A program made the position numbers and the translations under genes. Source: a virus. From it: a stretch of DNA of 38,962 nt. Under the pieces are notes generated by a model, which saw nothing but the letters and a program-made list of their open reading frames with translations, was not told the DNA's origin and made no database searches. Positions 1 to 7,213 of the stretch are shown here, piece after piece. How positions within the stretch are numbered: the first letter of the stretch is position 1; every line of letters starts with the position of its first letter. The stretch is taken from positions 1 to 38,962 of IMG/VR virus record IMGVR_UViG_3300025585_000091, one strand, 5' to 3'.

Positions 1-145
1 CCAGAACAACCATCCCTCCAACCGTAAGACCACAATCAAGAAGGGCAAGTAACATGAGTGATGAACAGACCGTGACAAACGACGGGCGCAAGATCAGTGT
101 CAGTTTCTCCCGTAAGGTTTCGGACGGAAACTATGGCACCATCGA
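1..145. repeat. Terminal repeat, left copy (assembly overlap or terminal redundancy)
   Basis: Bases 20-145 are identical to 38837-38962 (offset 38817). Bases 1-19 match 38818-38836 with five differences at positions 2, 7, 10, 16 and 19. The simplest reading is a circular or terminally redundant genome of about 38,817 bases sequenced past its joining point. The mismatches fall at codon positions giving three silent and two amino-acid changes, so they look like population variation more than random error. Confidence 0.9.
2..52 (+). CDS. 3' end of the small basic protein gene (wraps from 38555)
   Basis: The last 16 codons and TAA of the same gene that is complete at 38555-38869. The reading frame ends in the same lysine-rich tail (RKTTIKKGK). 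The upstream part is cut by the window edge. Relative to the right-hand copy it has Gln for Lys and Asn for Lys in its first two codons, plus three silent changes. It is not a separate gene if the genome is circular. Confidence 0.85.
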   Translation, partial: QNNHPSNRKTTIKKGK

Positions 146-587
146 AGCCTCCGCATGGGTACAGGGTGACGCACCTGAGGGTGCGACCACTGGTGATGTT
201 GCACTGTTGCTCGGTGACCTGTTCACCGCAGCATCGGCAGCAGTGTTCGACCAGTTGGGTATCACCTACGAGATGAGCGACGACGGTGTGTTGCGTGAGA
301 AGCAGCAGCCGACCGTGCATGCCGCCCAGCAGGCAGTGGAGCGTGCATTCGGCCCGACCAGCGACGCACCCACAGACGATACGGTACGCATCATGAATCC
401 TGCCGATAGCACTGGCCCGTTGCCTGACTGGATTGTGCGTGAGTGCAACAAGTTGGGTATCAGTGCAGTGTGGGATAACCGTTCCAAGGCTACGGGCAAG
501 CAGCCCCACTTCAAGGAGGCTGTGCCCCGTGGTGGCACGGGTCACGGTAAGGATGGGGAACCGAAGGCGTTCTGGCCCCCTCGGTAA
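54..587 (+). CDS. Putative single-stranded DNA-binding protein
   Basis: A 177-residue acidic protein starting one base after the stop of the upstream small gene, with GAAGGG upstream as ribosome-binding site. The N-terminal half (about 1-75) looks like a beta-rich domain. The C-terminus carries a WDNR...FKEA...AFWPP pattern (about 140-177). That arrangement is known to me from phage SSB-like proteins whose C-terminal zinc ribbon reads WDNR...C; here the ribbon cysteines are absent, apart from one upstream, so the ribbon would be degenerate. It sits between recombination genes and the helicase/primase block, which suits a role in replication. The assignment is by pattern only; a structural comparison would decide it. 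Confidence 0.5.
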   Translation: MSDEQTVTNDGRKISVSFSRKVSDGNYGTIEASAWVQGDAPEGATTGDVALLLGDLFTAASAAVFDQLGITYEMSDDGVLREKQQPTVHAAQQAVERAFGPTSDAPTDDTVRIMNPADSTGPLPDWIVRECNKLGISAVWDNRSKATGKQPHFKEAVPRGGTGHGKDGEPKAFWPPR

Positions 588-593
588 TCCATT

Positions 594-620
594 GATGGGG
601 AAGCCCGCCACTTCCCCATC
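594..620 (+). other. Perfect 10-bp stem-loop before the tRNA
   Basis: GATGGGGAAG (594-603) and CTTCCCCATC (611-620) form a perfect 10-bp stem with a 7-base loop. It lies 7 bases after the stop codon of the SSB-like gene and 5 bases before the tRNA. There is no T-run after it, so a rho-independent terminator is doubtful; a processing or stability element for the tRNA-containing transcript is possible. Confidence 0.6.
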
Positions 621-624
621 ATCC

Positions 625-698
625 GTCATCGTAGCCCAACAGGCAGAGGCAACCGACTCAAACTCGGTACAGTGTGGGTTCGACTCCCACCGATGACA
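625..698 (+). tRNA. tRNA with anticodon CAA (nominally Leu), short variable loop
   Basis: A full cloverleaf can be drawn. Acceptor stem 625-631 (GTCATCG) pairs perfectly with 691-697; D stem is GCC/GGC (634-636/648-650); anticodon stem ACCGA/TCGGT (652-656/664-668) carries loop CTCAAAC with anticodon CAA at 659-661; T stem GTGGG/CCCAC (674-678/686-690) carries loop TTCGACT; discriminator is A698. CCA is not encoded. The variable loop is only five bases (669-673), whereas bacterial leucine tRNAs normally have a long variable arm, so the amino acid identity is not settled by the anticodon alone. Confidence 0.88.
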
Positions 699-727
699 CT
701 GTTCTTTATACCAGAAAGAGAGAGAGC

Positions 728-1078
728 ATGGAAATCAATAGTGAACTGTTTGCAGCAGCAGAAATGCACGACACTAAGATTCAGATTCATCTTGTGTCAT
801 GGTATGTTGACCCCGTTGAAGATGCCGAACAGGGCAGCGAACGATACGGAATCTATATTGGCACCGAAAACGGTGGCACCCTTGTTGCAGAGTTCGGTGC
901 TGACGTACCGTTCGATGTGGCCGTGTCCGTGTTCGTAGCGATGGGTTTCTCCACCATCGTGGACGGCAGCCCCCGTGCGGCACAATCGGTGCAGTCTTTG
1001 ATGGACGACACAGATGAGACAGATAGTAGTAAGTTGGTTATCCCCGACACAGCGACCGTGGAGCGTATCACAAAGTGA
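728..1078 (+). CDS. Hypothetical protein (116 aa)
   Basis: Start chosen at ATG 728 after the purine-rich stretch AGAGAGAGAG, which can serve as ribosome-binding site; the frame is open further upstream but into the tRNA. No signal peptide or membrane segment is visible, and the C-terminal 25 residues are acidic (DDTDETDSS). Its stop overlaps the GTG start of the helicase gene by four bases, so it is translationally coupled to it. I do not recognise the family; the position suggests a replication accessory role, which is inference only. Confidence 0.75.
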   Translation: MEINSELFAAAEMHDTKIQIHLVSWYVDPVEDAEQGSERYGIYIGTENGGTLVAEFGADVPFDVAVSVFVAMGFSTIVDGSPRAAQSVQSLMDDTDETDSSKLVIPDTATVERITK

Positions 1079-2166
1079 CTGACACCGAACAGATGCTTGC
1101 GAAACTTGCAGAGTTTGAACAAGCAAACGTGTATGAACATTACCGTCCGCTGCGAGATGCAGCGGACGAGTTCATTTCATGGGCACGCACACCCAGCGAA
1201 CGAGTCTACACAGGTATCAAAGAGTTGGATGATGCGATGCGTGGCACCGCCCCATCCGAACTGACCATCATCCAAGGGTTTACACACAGCGGCAAAACGT
1301 TGCTGGTTACCGAACTAATCCTCAACAATCCTGACACACCGCTAGTGCTGTTCACACCCGACGAGACTCGTCCGCTTGTGCTGACGAAACTGACTAGCGC
1401 GTTGCATGGTGTGAGTGCTAAGGATTTGGAGCAGCGTATCCAACAGGATGATAAAACTGCCCGTGACCTGCTTATCTCTACCGCTGAACGGTATGCGAAC
1501 CTTGCTATCTTTGATGAGTCCGTATCGGTTGTCGATATGGATATCATGATGGATGAGGCATGCCATGCTTTCGGTCAGAAACCTATGGGCATCATCTTCG
1601 ACTATGCTGAACTGTTGGAAGGGCCAGATGATGTGAAGGCAAAGATGACCGCACTGAAAGCGTGGGGTAAGCGGCAGCATGTCGCCATGTTTGTGTTGCA
1701 CCAGACTTCCCGAACCTCAGGTTCGGGTGGACGTAAGGTCGGTATCGACAGCGGTGCATACGGTGGTGAGCAGCAGGCTACCCATGTGATTGGTGTGCGG
1801 CGCAAGAAGTATATGCACATGGCGATGCTGGCATTGCTGGAGGAAAAGATTGCTAACTCTAGTAATCCGAAAGCGATTGAGGAATACAAGTCCCGTATCC
1901 GTCAGATCGAAACTGTGGACATGCCCCGTGACATGGATACGGTTACGGTTTCGTTGGTGAAGAACAAGCGGCCACCATGCGATCTTGTTGATGATATTGA
2001 TTACAAGATTGATTTGGGCACGGGTCGTGTGCGTCGTGTGGAGAATGTGGTGGACGAGTACGGTAACACGGTGCGTGTATCGAAGGCGGCTGCGTTGGAT
2101 TATTTGCGGCAGCGTAGACAGGTGCCGATTGTTGAGCAGGCTATGACCGAGTTGGAGGATTTCTGA
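1075..2166 (+). CDS. DnaB-like/RecA-fold replicative helicase ATPase
   Basis: A 363-residue P-loop ATPase. Walker A GFTHSGKT is at 68-75, a Walker B-like strand GIIFDY at 172-177, and a conserved HQ (209-210) with the following TSR...G segment resembles the DnaB C-terminal core motifs. The N-terminal region (1-45) is short, unlike the full DnaB primase-interaction domain. In the family such proteins unwind DNA ahead of the fork; here the next gene is a primase, so a two-gene primase-helicase module is likely. It starts at GTG, overlapping the previous stop, and its own TGA overlaps the ATG of the primase. A recombination ATPase (DnaB/KaiC type) is the alternative. Confidence 0.82.
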   Translation: MTDTEQMLAKLAEFEQANVYEHYRPLRDAADEFISWARTPSERVYTGIKELDDAMRGTAPSELTIIQGFTHSGKTLLVTELILNNPDTPLVLFTPDETRPLVLTKLTSALHGVSAKDLEQRIQQDDKTARDLLISTAERYANLAIFDESVSVVDMDIMMDEACHAFGQKPMGIIFDYAELLEGPDDVKAKMTALKAWGKRQHVAMFVLHQTSRTSGSGGRKVGIDSGAYGGEQQATHVIGVRRKKYMHMAMLALLEEKIANSSNPKAIEEYKSRIRQIETVDMPRDMDTVTVSLVKNKRPPCDLVDDIDYKIDLGTGRVRRVENVVDEYGNTVRVSKAAALDYLRQRRQVPIVEQAMTELEDF

Positions 2167-3062
2167 TGGAACTAGACACACTACGATTTGCCCACATCTT
2201 CACAGGCCGAGTCGATGCTTACGGCACCGACACAGGAGGGGCAGCATGGAAGCCCGTCACCATCCACACCTATGAGCGACACCTGAACGGTGTCGAACCC
2301 ATCGGTATCTACCCGATCATCCACCACGATGACGAATGCTGGGTGCGTTGGGGATGCTGCGACATTGACACTGGTGACTGGTCGGAAGCATTTATGCTTG
2401 CGACCGCTCTCACAGGTATGGGATTCAAACCGTGGGTGGAACGTTCCCGTTCCAAGGGTTGGCATGTGTGGGTGTTCGTATCCCAATGGATGCCTGCATC
2501 TGTGATGCGTCGGGCACTAAAGGTTGCATACGCTGCGATTGATTTGCCTGCTAAGGAAGCGAACCCTAAGTCGGAGAAGTTGCGACCTAACCAGTTGGGT
2601 AACTATGTGCGACTCCCCTACAAGGCTGCTGCTATCATGCCGTCAGAACGGCAGGTGTTCACCGAAGGTTGGAATCCATCCTGTGATGGGCAAACTGTTT
2701 CTGTCAGAGACTTTCTGGCTATCCCTGATAAGGAACTGTTCACCGATATGGGTAAACTTCAGCATTGGGCATCGAAATGGTATGAGCCTGTGCGACGCTC
2801 AGTCAATATTGTTTCTGACCCTGACGCAGATGTGCTGTGGCTGGCTGATAGACTGCCAGCAGATTGGCGTAAGGTATGGTTGAGCGGTGAGGTGCGTGAC
2901 CGCTCTGCGACGTTTGTTGCTATGGCCTATGCTATGGCTAAGCGTGGCTGGCAACCACAGGAAGTGTTTGACCTGCTGTGGGGTTGCCCGTGGAACAAGT
3001 ATCGTGACCGACCCAACGGTGAAGTGTACGTTCAAGACATTGTGGAAAGGGTGTTCTCATGA
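2166..3062 (+). CDS. Archaeo-eukaryotic-type (AEP/Prim-Pol) primase
   Basis: A 298-residue protein with the signature of the AEP superfamily: a catalytic DID pair (66-68), the basic SKGWHVWVF strand (96-104) equivalent to the SG(G/Y)HLW motif, and GNYVRLPY (145-152) equivalent to the conserved G-N-R-P segment. It should synthesise primers at phage forks. A C-terminal helical part (about 225-298) may be a PriCT-like accessory domain. TGA/ATG overlap on the helicase side and a four-base overlap with the next gene show tight coupling. No DNA polymerase is found nearby, so either the host polymerase extends these primers or this enzyme itself has polymerase activity. Confidence 0.8.
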   Translation: MELDTLRFAHIFTGRVDAYGTDTGGAAWKPVTIHTYERHLNGVEPIGIYPIIHHDDECWVRWGCCDIDTGDWSEAFMLATALTGMGFKPWVERSRSKGWHVWVFVSQWMPASVMRRALKVAYAAIDLPAKEANPKSEKLRPNQLGNYVRLPYKAAAIMPSERQVFTEGWNPSCDGQTVSVRDFLAIPDKELFTDMGKLQHWASKWYEPVRRSVNIVSDPDADVLWLADRLPADWRKVWLSGEVRDRSATFVAMAYAMAKRGWQPQEVFDLLWGCPWNKYRDRPNGEVYVQDIVERVFS

Positions 3063-3427
3063 GTAACATTTACAAGGATGCGTCCGAACGGTTGGCACAA
3101 GAGATGCGTACCATGTCATTCAATGACATGGTAAAGTATGTGAACAACCTGCAAGAATCAAACGGTTCTCTGACCGAAAAGTTGTTGCATGCAGAAGATC
3201 GGATTCACGAACTGGACACCGACCCGCTGGTGGTGGATTTGCGTGAACAGTTGGAAGCAATGGAAACAGTTGCCGACATGTGGGTTGATATCGCTAACGA
3301 CCTGTTTGAAGGGTTGCTGATTGCTGAGGGACAGTTGGCGAAAGCGAACATCGGGTTGCGTCCCCTTGCACAGAAAGCCAAGAAGGCTTTCATTGAATTG
3401 ACCGAAGAATCTGATGATGAGGGTTGA
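3059..3427 (+). CDS. Hypothetical coiled-coil protein (122 aa)
   Basis: Starts at ATG 3059, overlapping the primase stop by four bases. The sequence is strongly helical with heptad-like spacing of Leu/Met over about residues 20-90, and ends in an acidic tail (ELTEESDDEG). No catalytic motif is seen. Its last 14 bases overlap the RusA gene. A small scaffold or accessory factor for the replication module is plausible but unproven. Confidence 0.72.
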   Translation: MSNIYKDASERLAQEMRTMSFNDMVKYVNNLQESNGSLTEKLLHAEDRIHELDTDPLVVDLREQLEAMETVADMWVDIANDLFEGLLIAEGQLAKANIGLRPLAQKAKKAFIELTEESDDEG

Positions 3428-3911
3428 GGTTTGGATTCCGTTGAAGGCTGTTGCGAAACAGCGTGCCAGACTAACTAGACGTAGGAGAGGTAGGAAGAAT
3501 GTTGCGTATACACCACAGCCCACTAGGAATTTCGAGTCGGAGGTTGGTAGATTTGTACGGGACTCGCTACCTGAGGGTTTCAGTTTCGGTCAGAAACCCG
3601 TTTGTGTCAACATTGAAATCCACAAAGATGGTTTCTTGTTGGAAGTGGAATATGCGGAATGTAGTGTTCGCCCTGTCGGTATTCGTGGAGACATAGATAA
3701 TATTGTGAAATCCATTTTTGATGGTTGTAACGGTGTGATGTGGGATGATGATCGTCAGGTTGAGTTGATGACGGTCGGTTTTGTTGGGGTGCCCCGTAAG
3801 GGCACCACGTTCATAGGAGAAACAGATGGACAAGAGGACAACGACAATGATGTTCTCATCAGTGACAGACGAATGGGCGACACCACAACAGTTTTACAAC
3901 CATCTGAGTGA
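3414..3911 (+). CDS. rusA: RusA-family Holliday junction resolvase
   Basis: A 165-residue protein carrying the RusA signature RGDIDNIVKSIFDGCNGVMWDDDRQVE: acidic residues D93 and D95, Lys99 and the D111-D113 cluster match the metal-binding site that cuts Holliday junctions in this family. The N-terminus is very basic (RLTRRRRGRKN), as expected for junction binding. It probably resolves recombination or replication intermediates before packaging. The start is ATG 3414 or the adjacent ATG 3417. The C-terminal 28 codons overlap the methyltransferase gene in another frame, an unusually long overlap; the tail after about residue 137 is low in conserved features. Confidence 0.88.
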   Translation: MMRVEVWIPLKAVAKQRARLTRRRRGRKNVAYTPQPTRNFESEVGRFVRDSLPEGFSFGQKPVCVNIEIHKDGFLLEVEYAECSVRPVGIRGDIDNIVKSIFDGCNGVMWDDDRQVELMTVGFVGVPRKGTTFIGETDGQEDNDNDVLISDRRMGDTTTVLQPSE

Positions 3912-4299
3912 GTCACACAATTTTACGTTAGACCCATGTGCATTGGCTGCTAGTGCTAAGTGTTCTAACTGGTTCGGCCCCGACCACCCTGACGTTACGA
4001 AACGTGACGGGCTAGTGTTAGACTGGGCTGACCATGCTGACGGTGGGGTCGTGTTTATGAATCCACCCTACGGTAGAACTATCGGTGTGTGGGTGGCTAA
4101 GGCGGCTGCTACTGCTGCCGCTGGAACCACTGTTGTTTGTCTGCTGCCTGCTAGGACTGATACAAGGTGGTTCCATGATTACTGCATGGGACACGAAGTA
4201 GAGTTCCTTCGTGGTAGACTAAAGTTTGGGGAAGCAAAGAATGCTGCCCCTTTCCCATCTATGGTTGTTGTGATGCGTCCGATTGAAGGAGATGAATGA
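3826..4299 (+). CDS. Phage DNA N6-adenine methyltransferase (Dam-like)
   Basis: A 157-residue methyltransferase with the phage Dam-type pattern: DEWATPQQFYNHL (15-27) preceding LDPCA, and the catalytic NPPY at 79-82 characteristic of amino-methyltransferases. It should methylate adenine in phage DNA, a common means of escaping host restriction. The start ATG 3826 has AGGAGA eight bases upstream; an internal ATG pair at 3847 is the alternative. It overlaps the RusA gene by 86 bases. No matching restriction enzyme is present, so it is a lone methylase. Its target site cannot be read from the sequence. Confidence 0.87.
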   Translation: MDKRTTTMMFSSVTDEWATPQQFYNHLSESHNFTLDPCALAASAKCSNWFGPDHPDVTKRDGLVLDWADHADGGVVFMNPPYGRTIGVWVAKAAATAAAGTTVVCLLPARTDTRWFHDYCMGHEVEFLRGRLKFGEAKNAAPFPSMVVVMRPIEGDE

Positions 4300-4706
4300 T
4301 GAAACGGAAACTGGTAGCAGCAGTAGTAGCGATTGTGGCAGCAGCCACAATCATCCTGACAGTACCCACTAAAGCCGATGCGGCAGGTGGACGATGCCCA
4401 CGGTACGAGTCACTGATGTATGCCTATGGGCCGAAGCGTGGCTGGCCTGTGCAACGTATGAGTTATATTGCGTGGCGTGAATCACGCTGTATCCCTACCG
4501 CTGTGAATAAGACGGGTGGGGATTCGGGCCTGTTTCAGATTCATCCTGTGACTTGGGAGTTTCTGAGTAGAAAGTTTGGGGTTACTGTGAATAGGGAGTG
4601 GTTGTTGGATGTGGTGAATAATGTGCGTGCTGCGGCTGTGTTGTGTGATTATGGTCGTCGTGTGTTTGGTAGTTGTTTGCAACCGTGGAGGGTGAACAAT
4701 GGTTAA
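4296..4706 (+). CDS. Secreted lytic transglycosylase-like protein (SLT fold)
   Basis: A 136-residue protein with a clear export signal: MMKRK, a hydrophobic helix (about 6-24) and an AxA-like cleavage site near 27-30. The mature part has the goose-lysozyme/SLT core: catalytic Glu in AWRES (E62) and GLFQI (78-82), with two cysteine pairs likely to form disulphides. It should cleave peptidoglycan glycan strands outside the membrane. It is encoded among replication genes on the early arm, far from the endolysin and holin, so roles other than final lysis (entry remodelling, superinfection, virion-associated activity) should be considered. Start overlaps the methylase stop (ATGA). Confidence 0.83.
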   Translation: MMKRKLVAAVVAIVAAATIILTVPTKADAAGGRCPRYESLMYAYGPKRGWPVQRMSYIAWRESRCIPTAVNKTGGDSGLFQIHPVTWEFLSRKFGVTVNREWLLDVVNNVRAAAVLCDYGRRVFGSCLQPWRVNNG

Positions 4707-4920
4707 CGATTCGATTATTGACGGTTTGAACAAGGCGTATGAGATGATGCAGGGTCGTGTTCCTCGTCGTTATCATCCTGCTTTGCATGATGCAATCCAT
4801 GAGATTGAACGTCTGCGCGAGTTGGTTGACATGCTCGCGCACGATCTCACATGTCCACTTCCGCCATGTCCCCTATGTGGTGAAGGGTTGCGTGCGTGGG
4901 ACGAGGCCCGCCGTGGCTGA
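4699..4920 (+). CDS. Small protein with C-terminal CxxC motifs (73 aa)
   Basis: Starts at ATG 4699 inside the end of the transglycosylase gene. Residues 28-45 contain DAIHEIERLRELV, the helix shared with the two following genes, and the C-terminus has a CPLPPCPLCGEG segment resembling half of a zinc knuckle. Its stop overlaps the GTG of the next gene. It appears to be a member of the small tandem family that follows. Confidence 0.72.
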   Translation: MVNDSIIDGLNKAYEMMQGRVPRRYHPALHDAIHEIERLRELVDMLAHDLTCPLPPCPLCGEGLRAWDEARRG

Positions 4921-5245
4921 CGACATCGTGAACCAACTGCGAGCAATCTCCCAGTTTGTGGGAGCGGCTGGGCCGAAACTGCGGGAAGCCGCCGACGAGA
5001 TCACCCGTCTGCGTGCCGAGGTGGCAAGCCTGACTCAGCAATGCGACGACTACAGCGACGAGATCGGCAACTGCCGAGTGCTGGAGTGGCGTGAACTGTC
5101 CGACCAGTTGGCCGAAGCGTTGCGATGGGTGTCCGACCCCGAACTTTGTGAGGAATCGCACGAAACGATCATCGGCATTTGGCAGGCAGCACATGCTGCC
5201 CTCGCTGCCTATGAGGCAGCACGCAAGGAGGCCGACCGTGACTGA
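4913..5245 (+). CDS. Small helical protein, tandem family member (110 aa)
   Basis: GTG start at 4913. The protein opens with VADDIVNQLR and carries AADEITRLRAEV near 33-45, the paired motif found in many small phage proteins of unknown function. The rest is predicted helical and rich in Ala/Glu. The 17 bases at its start recur almost unchanged at the start of the next gene, indicating tandem duplication. It ends overlapping the next GTG. Confidence 0.75.
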   Translation: MADDIVNQLRAISQFVGAAGPKLREAADEITRLRAEVASLTQQCDDYSDEIGNCRVLEWRELSDQLAEALRWVSDPELCEESHETIIGIWQAAHAALAAYEAARKEADRD

Positions 5246-5456
5246 CGACATCGTGACCCGACTACGGCACGTCTCATGGCTTGCCGAAGAAGGCAGCGAA
5301 GTCGTCGACCTCGCCGCCACTGCCGCCGACGAGATCGAACGGCTGCGTACTGCATTGGCTCTGGCGTGTGGACTTCTGAGTACCTATGAAGATCATTCAA
5401 TGTTTGAACCCGACCAGTTGATGCAGCAGTTTCTGAAGAAGGCCGACCGTGGCTGA
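5238..5456 (+). CDS. Small helical protein, tandem duplicate (72 aa)
   Basis: GTG start at 5238; opens with VTDDIVTRLR and has AADEIERLRTAL near 29-40, paralogous to the preceding gene but lacking its C-terminal extension. Its codons are richer in G+C than those of the flanking methylase and nuclease genes. Preceded by AAGGAGGCCGACC, which contains the ribosome-binding site within the end of the upstream gene. Function unknown. Confidence 0.74.
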   Translation: MTDDIVTRLRHVSWLAEEGSEVVDLAATAADEIERLRTALALACGLLSTYEDHSMFEPDQLMQQFLKKADRG

Positions 5457-5607
5457 CGACAACAGATGGGATAGAGAATCATACTGTGTGAAGAAATGCG
5501 GAAACCCTGCCACACACCAACACCCAGTCGGCATGGCATACGAAACCCCAGTAGTGGAATACCTGTGCTACAAATGTTGGAAAAAGAAAACCCGTGGCAA
5601 TTGGTAG
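5449..5607 (+). CDS. Small zinc-finger-like protein (52 aa)
   Basis: GTG start at 5449 in the same junction sequence (GGCCGACCGTGGCTGACGAC) as the preceding genes, so the start context has been copied while the body differs. Contains C-x3-C near 14-18 and C-x2-C near 41-44 with histidines between, an arrangement compatible with one zinc site. The C-terminus is basic (WKKKTRG). Too short for the usual gene-calling limit but well coupled to both neighbours. Confidence 0.66.
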   Translation: MADDNRWDRESYCVKKCGNPATHQHPVGMAYETPVVEYLCYKCWKKKTRGNW

Positions 5608-5800
5608 CGCACCCGAAATCGGAATGGTGTTCGGCACATGGGGGAAAATGTCTGAACATGAACAAACCGTATGGTTCCAACATATGCGAACCATCTTCGG
5701 TGACGACCTGCTAGGAGGCTACGGCCAACTAGTATACCCTGACCCTGCGAAACGGAAAGAGTATCTGGATGCTATACTATTATCGTTGCCCGAAATGTGA
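5594..5800 (+). CDS. Hypothetical protein (68 aa)
   Basis: GTG start at 5594, overlapping the zinc-finger gene by 14 bases; internal ATGs at 5624 or 5650 are alternatives. Soluble, with no recognised motif. It overlaps the following small gene by 32 bases in another frame. Supported mainly by its place in an otherwise continuous chain of overlapping genes. Confidence 0.55.
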   Translation: MAIGSAPEIGMVFGTWGKMSEHEQTVWFQHMRTIFGDDLLGGYGQLVYPDPAKRKEYLDAILLSLPEM

Positions 5801-5939
5801 TAAACGAGTAGGGCAAATAGACACCACCTACAATCCGTGGTGCCGACATGGCAACACGGAACGACGACTAGCCAAAATGTGTATGATGGAAAGGGAAACC
5901 GATGACACAGTTTCGGGACGAAACTTGGAAAACTCGTGA
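5769..5939 (+). CDS. Small zinc-ribbon protein (56 aa)
   Basis: ATG 5769 opens a frame MLYYYRCPKC with C-P-K-C at 7-10 and a second pair C25-x-H27, a likely single zinc site. It overlaps the upstream gene by 32 bases and the downstream nuclease by 38 bases, which is long for both sides; the zinc-site residues argue that it is real. Function unknown. Confidence 0.5.
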   Translation: MLYYYRCPKCDKRVGQIDTTYNPWCRHGNTERRLAKMCMMERETDDTVSGRNLENS

Positions 5940-6354
5940 ACAAACATTAGGTGACCCTGCCGAGAAAGCGTTTGAATACTGGTCAGATCATAACGGTCTA
6001 AAGTATGCACGCTACGGTCTGCTCCGACCCGACCTTGATATGCGAATCATCCCAGCAGAAATCCGATACACCCCCGACTATGTGACCGACTACGGTTTCG
6101 TAGAAGTCCAAGGTTGCGGCAAAGATGGTCTGTTAAAGTTTAAGCATGACAAGTTGGAAGCACTCAGATGGTGGGACAAAATGTTCCCTGTCACATTCTG
6201 GTTGTGGTCACAGCCCACCAGTCTGGATGTTCAGTGCGGACTGATGGATGTGATTGACCGTGCAGTTGATGAAGTGTTCGCAGAGTATCGTACCGATGGT
6301 TTGTTCGATGGGAACAAACCGTATAGTGCTGTACGTTTCACCGATCTGATGTAA
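5902..6354 (+). CDS. PD-(D/E)XK-type nuclease, VRR-NUC/resolvase-like
   Basis: A 150-residue protein with a restriction-fold active site: PDY (58-60) followed by FVEVQ (66-70) and a lysine-rich helix LLKFKHDKLEAL (77-88). This D...E-x-Q...K pattern is that of small PD-(D/E)XK nucleases, including phage resolvases. It likely trims branched or damaged DNA. The TTTCGGGACGAAA palindrome at 5911-5923 lies within its first codons. Its stop overlaps the start of the sigma-like gene. Confidence 0.68.
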   Translation: MTQFRDETWKTREQTLGDPAEKAFEYWSDHNGLKYARYGLLRPDLDMRIIPAEIRYTPDYVTDYGFVEVQGCGKDGLLKFKHDKLEALRWWDKMFPVTFWLWSQPTSLDVQCGLMDVIDRAVDEVFAEYRTDGLFDGNKPYSAVRFTDLM

Positions 6355-6767
6355 TGAAGTTCGGCTATCTAGATAAGTTTGAACGGCACGAAACACCAGT
6401 CGGTGAATACCATCCGACAGTGCAAGGACGTAGACACCAGCCGTACAGTGACCATCGTGTACCCGTCAACGAGTATCAAGCGTTGATGGAAGCAGCACCA
6501 TGTGACGATATTGTTATGACTGAGCAGGAACGTGAACAGGACTGGGAAGGTTTCCAACAGAAACTTGACGCAGCAAACCTGACTACACGGGAACAGTTAA
6601 CGTTCGACTGTATCGCATTCGGTGGCATGTCACTATCACGCACCGCTACGGTGATAGCACAGGTAGAGCATCTATCTAGGGCACCGTCGAAGATGCAGGT
6701 GTCACGGTATCGTGATCGTGCATACGAAAAACTTAGGGCAGTATTCACTCAGAAAGAGGATAACTAA
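6354..6767 (+). CDS. Sigma-70 region-4-like helix-turn-helix protein
   Basis: A 137-residue protein whose C-terminal part (about 78-135) reads LTTREQLTFDCIAFGGMSLSRTA...MQVSRYRDRAYEKLRAVF, which follows the sigma-70 region 4 pattern: a first helix, a HTH with serine-rich turn, then R-x-R-AyekLR. No region 2 is present, so it is not a full sigma factor. Small region-4 proteins of this kind in phages can redirect host RNA polymerase or act as late activators. Given that the late arm is one long operon with no clear host-like promoter, it is a good candidate for the late switch. That is inference. Confidence 0.62.
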   Translation: MKFGYLDKFERHETPVGEYHPTVQGRRHQPYSDHRVPVNEYQALMEAAPCDDIVMTEQEREQDWEGFQQKLDAANLTTREQLTFDCIAFGGMSLSRTATVIAQVEHLSRAPSKMQVSRYRDRAYEKLRAVFTQKEDN

Positions 6768-7213
6768 TGGGAACCATCTATCACAACTATGTTGAGAACA
6801 CTTGGGAATGGGCAGCGTCCCGTGTCATTGTTCATCACGAAATGGATTATGAAACAGGGAACAAGGCATCATATAAGGAGATGTTTCGTAGCGGCATGTA
6901 TGCAACTATTGCGCGTGTAGCATGGCAAGAGTTGCGTGACAACGGTATCGAATGGGACGCACATGCTATGGTTGCTTTGCTCGCAGCAAAGCAACATGAC
7001 TATGGGCATGCGAACATTATCGAATTCGGACAGCAAGGAGTTGTTGTTCGTTTGTGGGATAAGATTTCCCGATACGAAAACTTGATGCGCCGTGGCGTAG
7101 ACCCCGAGAACGAATCGTTGACCGACACGTTGAAAGACATTATCGGCTACTGTGTGCTGTGGCTGATGCTGGCAAACAACACGTTCATGATGCCACTGGC
7201 AGGTGACCAGTGA
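6767..7213 (+). CDS. DUF1599/nucleotide-modification-associated domain protein
   Basis: A 148-residue protein. Residues about 75-135 match the pattern K-x-HDYG-x-N...G...R-x-WDKxxRxxNL...SLTDTLKDIIGYCVL of the DUF1599 (Nmad1) family, an all-alpha MazG-like fold found in many phages. The family is linked by gene neighbourhood to nucleotide metabolism or base modification, but the reaction is not established. Tight overlap with the sigma-like gene (TAATG). Confidence 0.72.
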   Translation: MGTIYHNYVENTWEWAASRVIVHHEMDYETGNKASYKEMFRSGMYATIARVAWQELRDNGIEWDAHAMVALLAAKQHDYGHANIIEFGQQGVVVRLWDKISRYENLMRRGVDPENESLTDTLKDIIGYCVLWLMLANNTFMMPLAGDQ

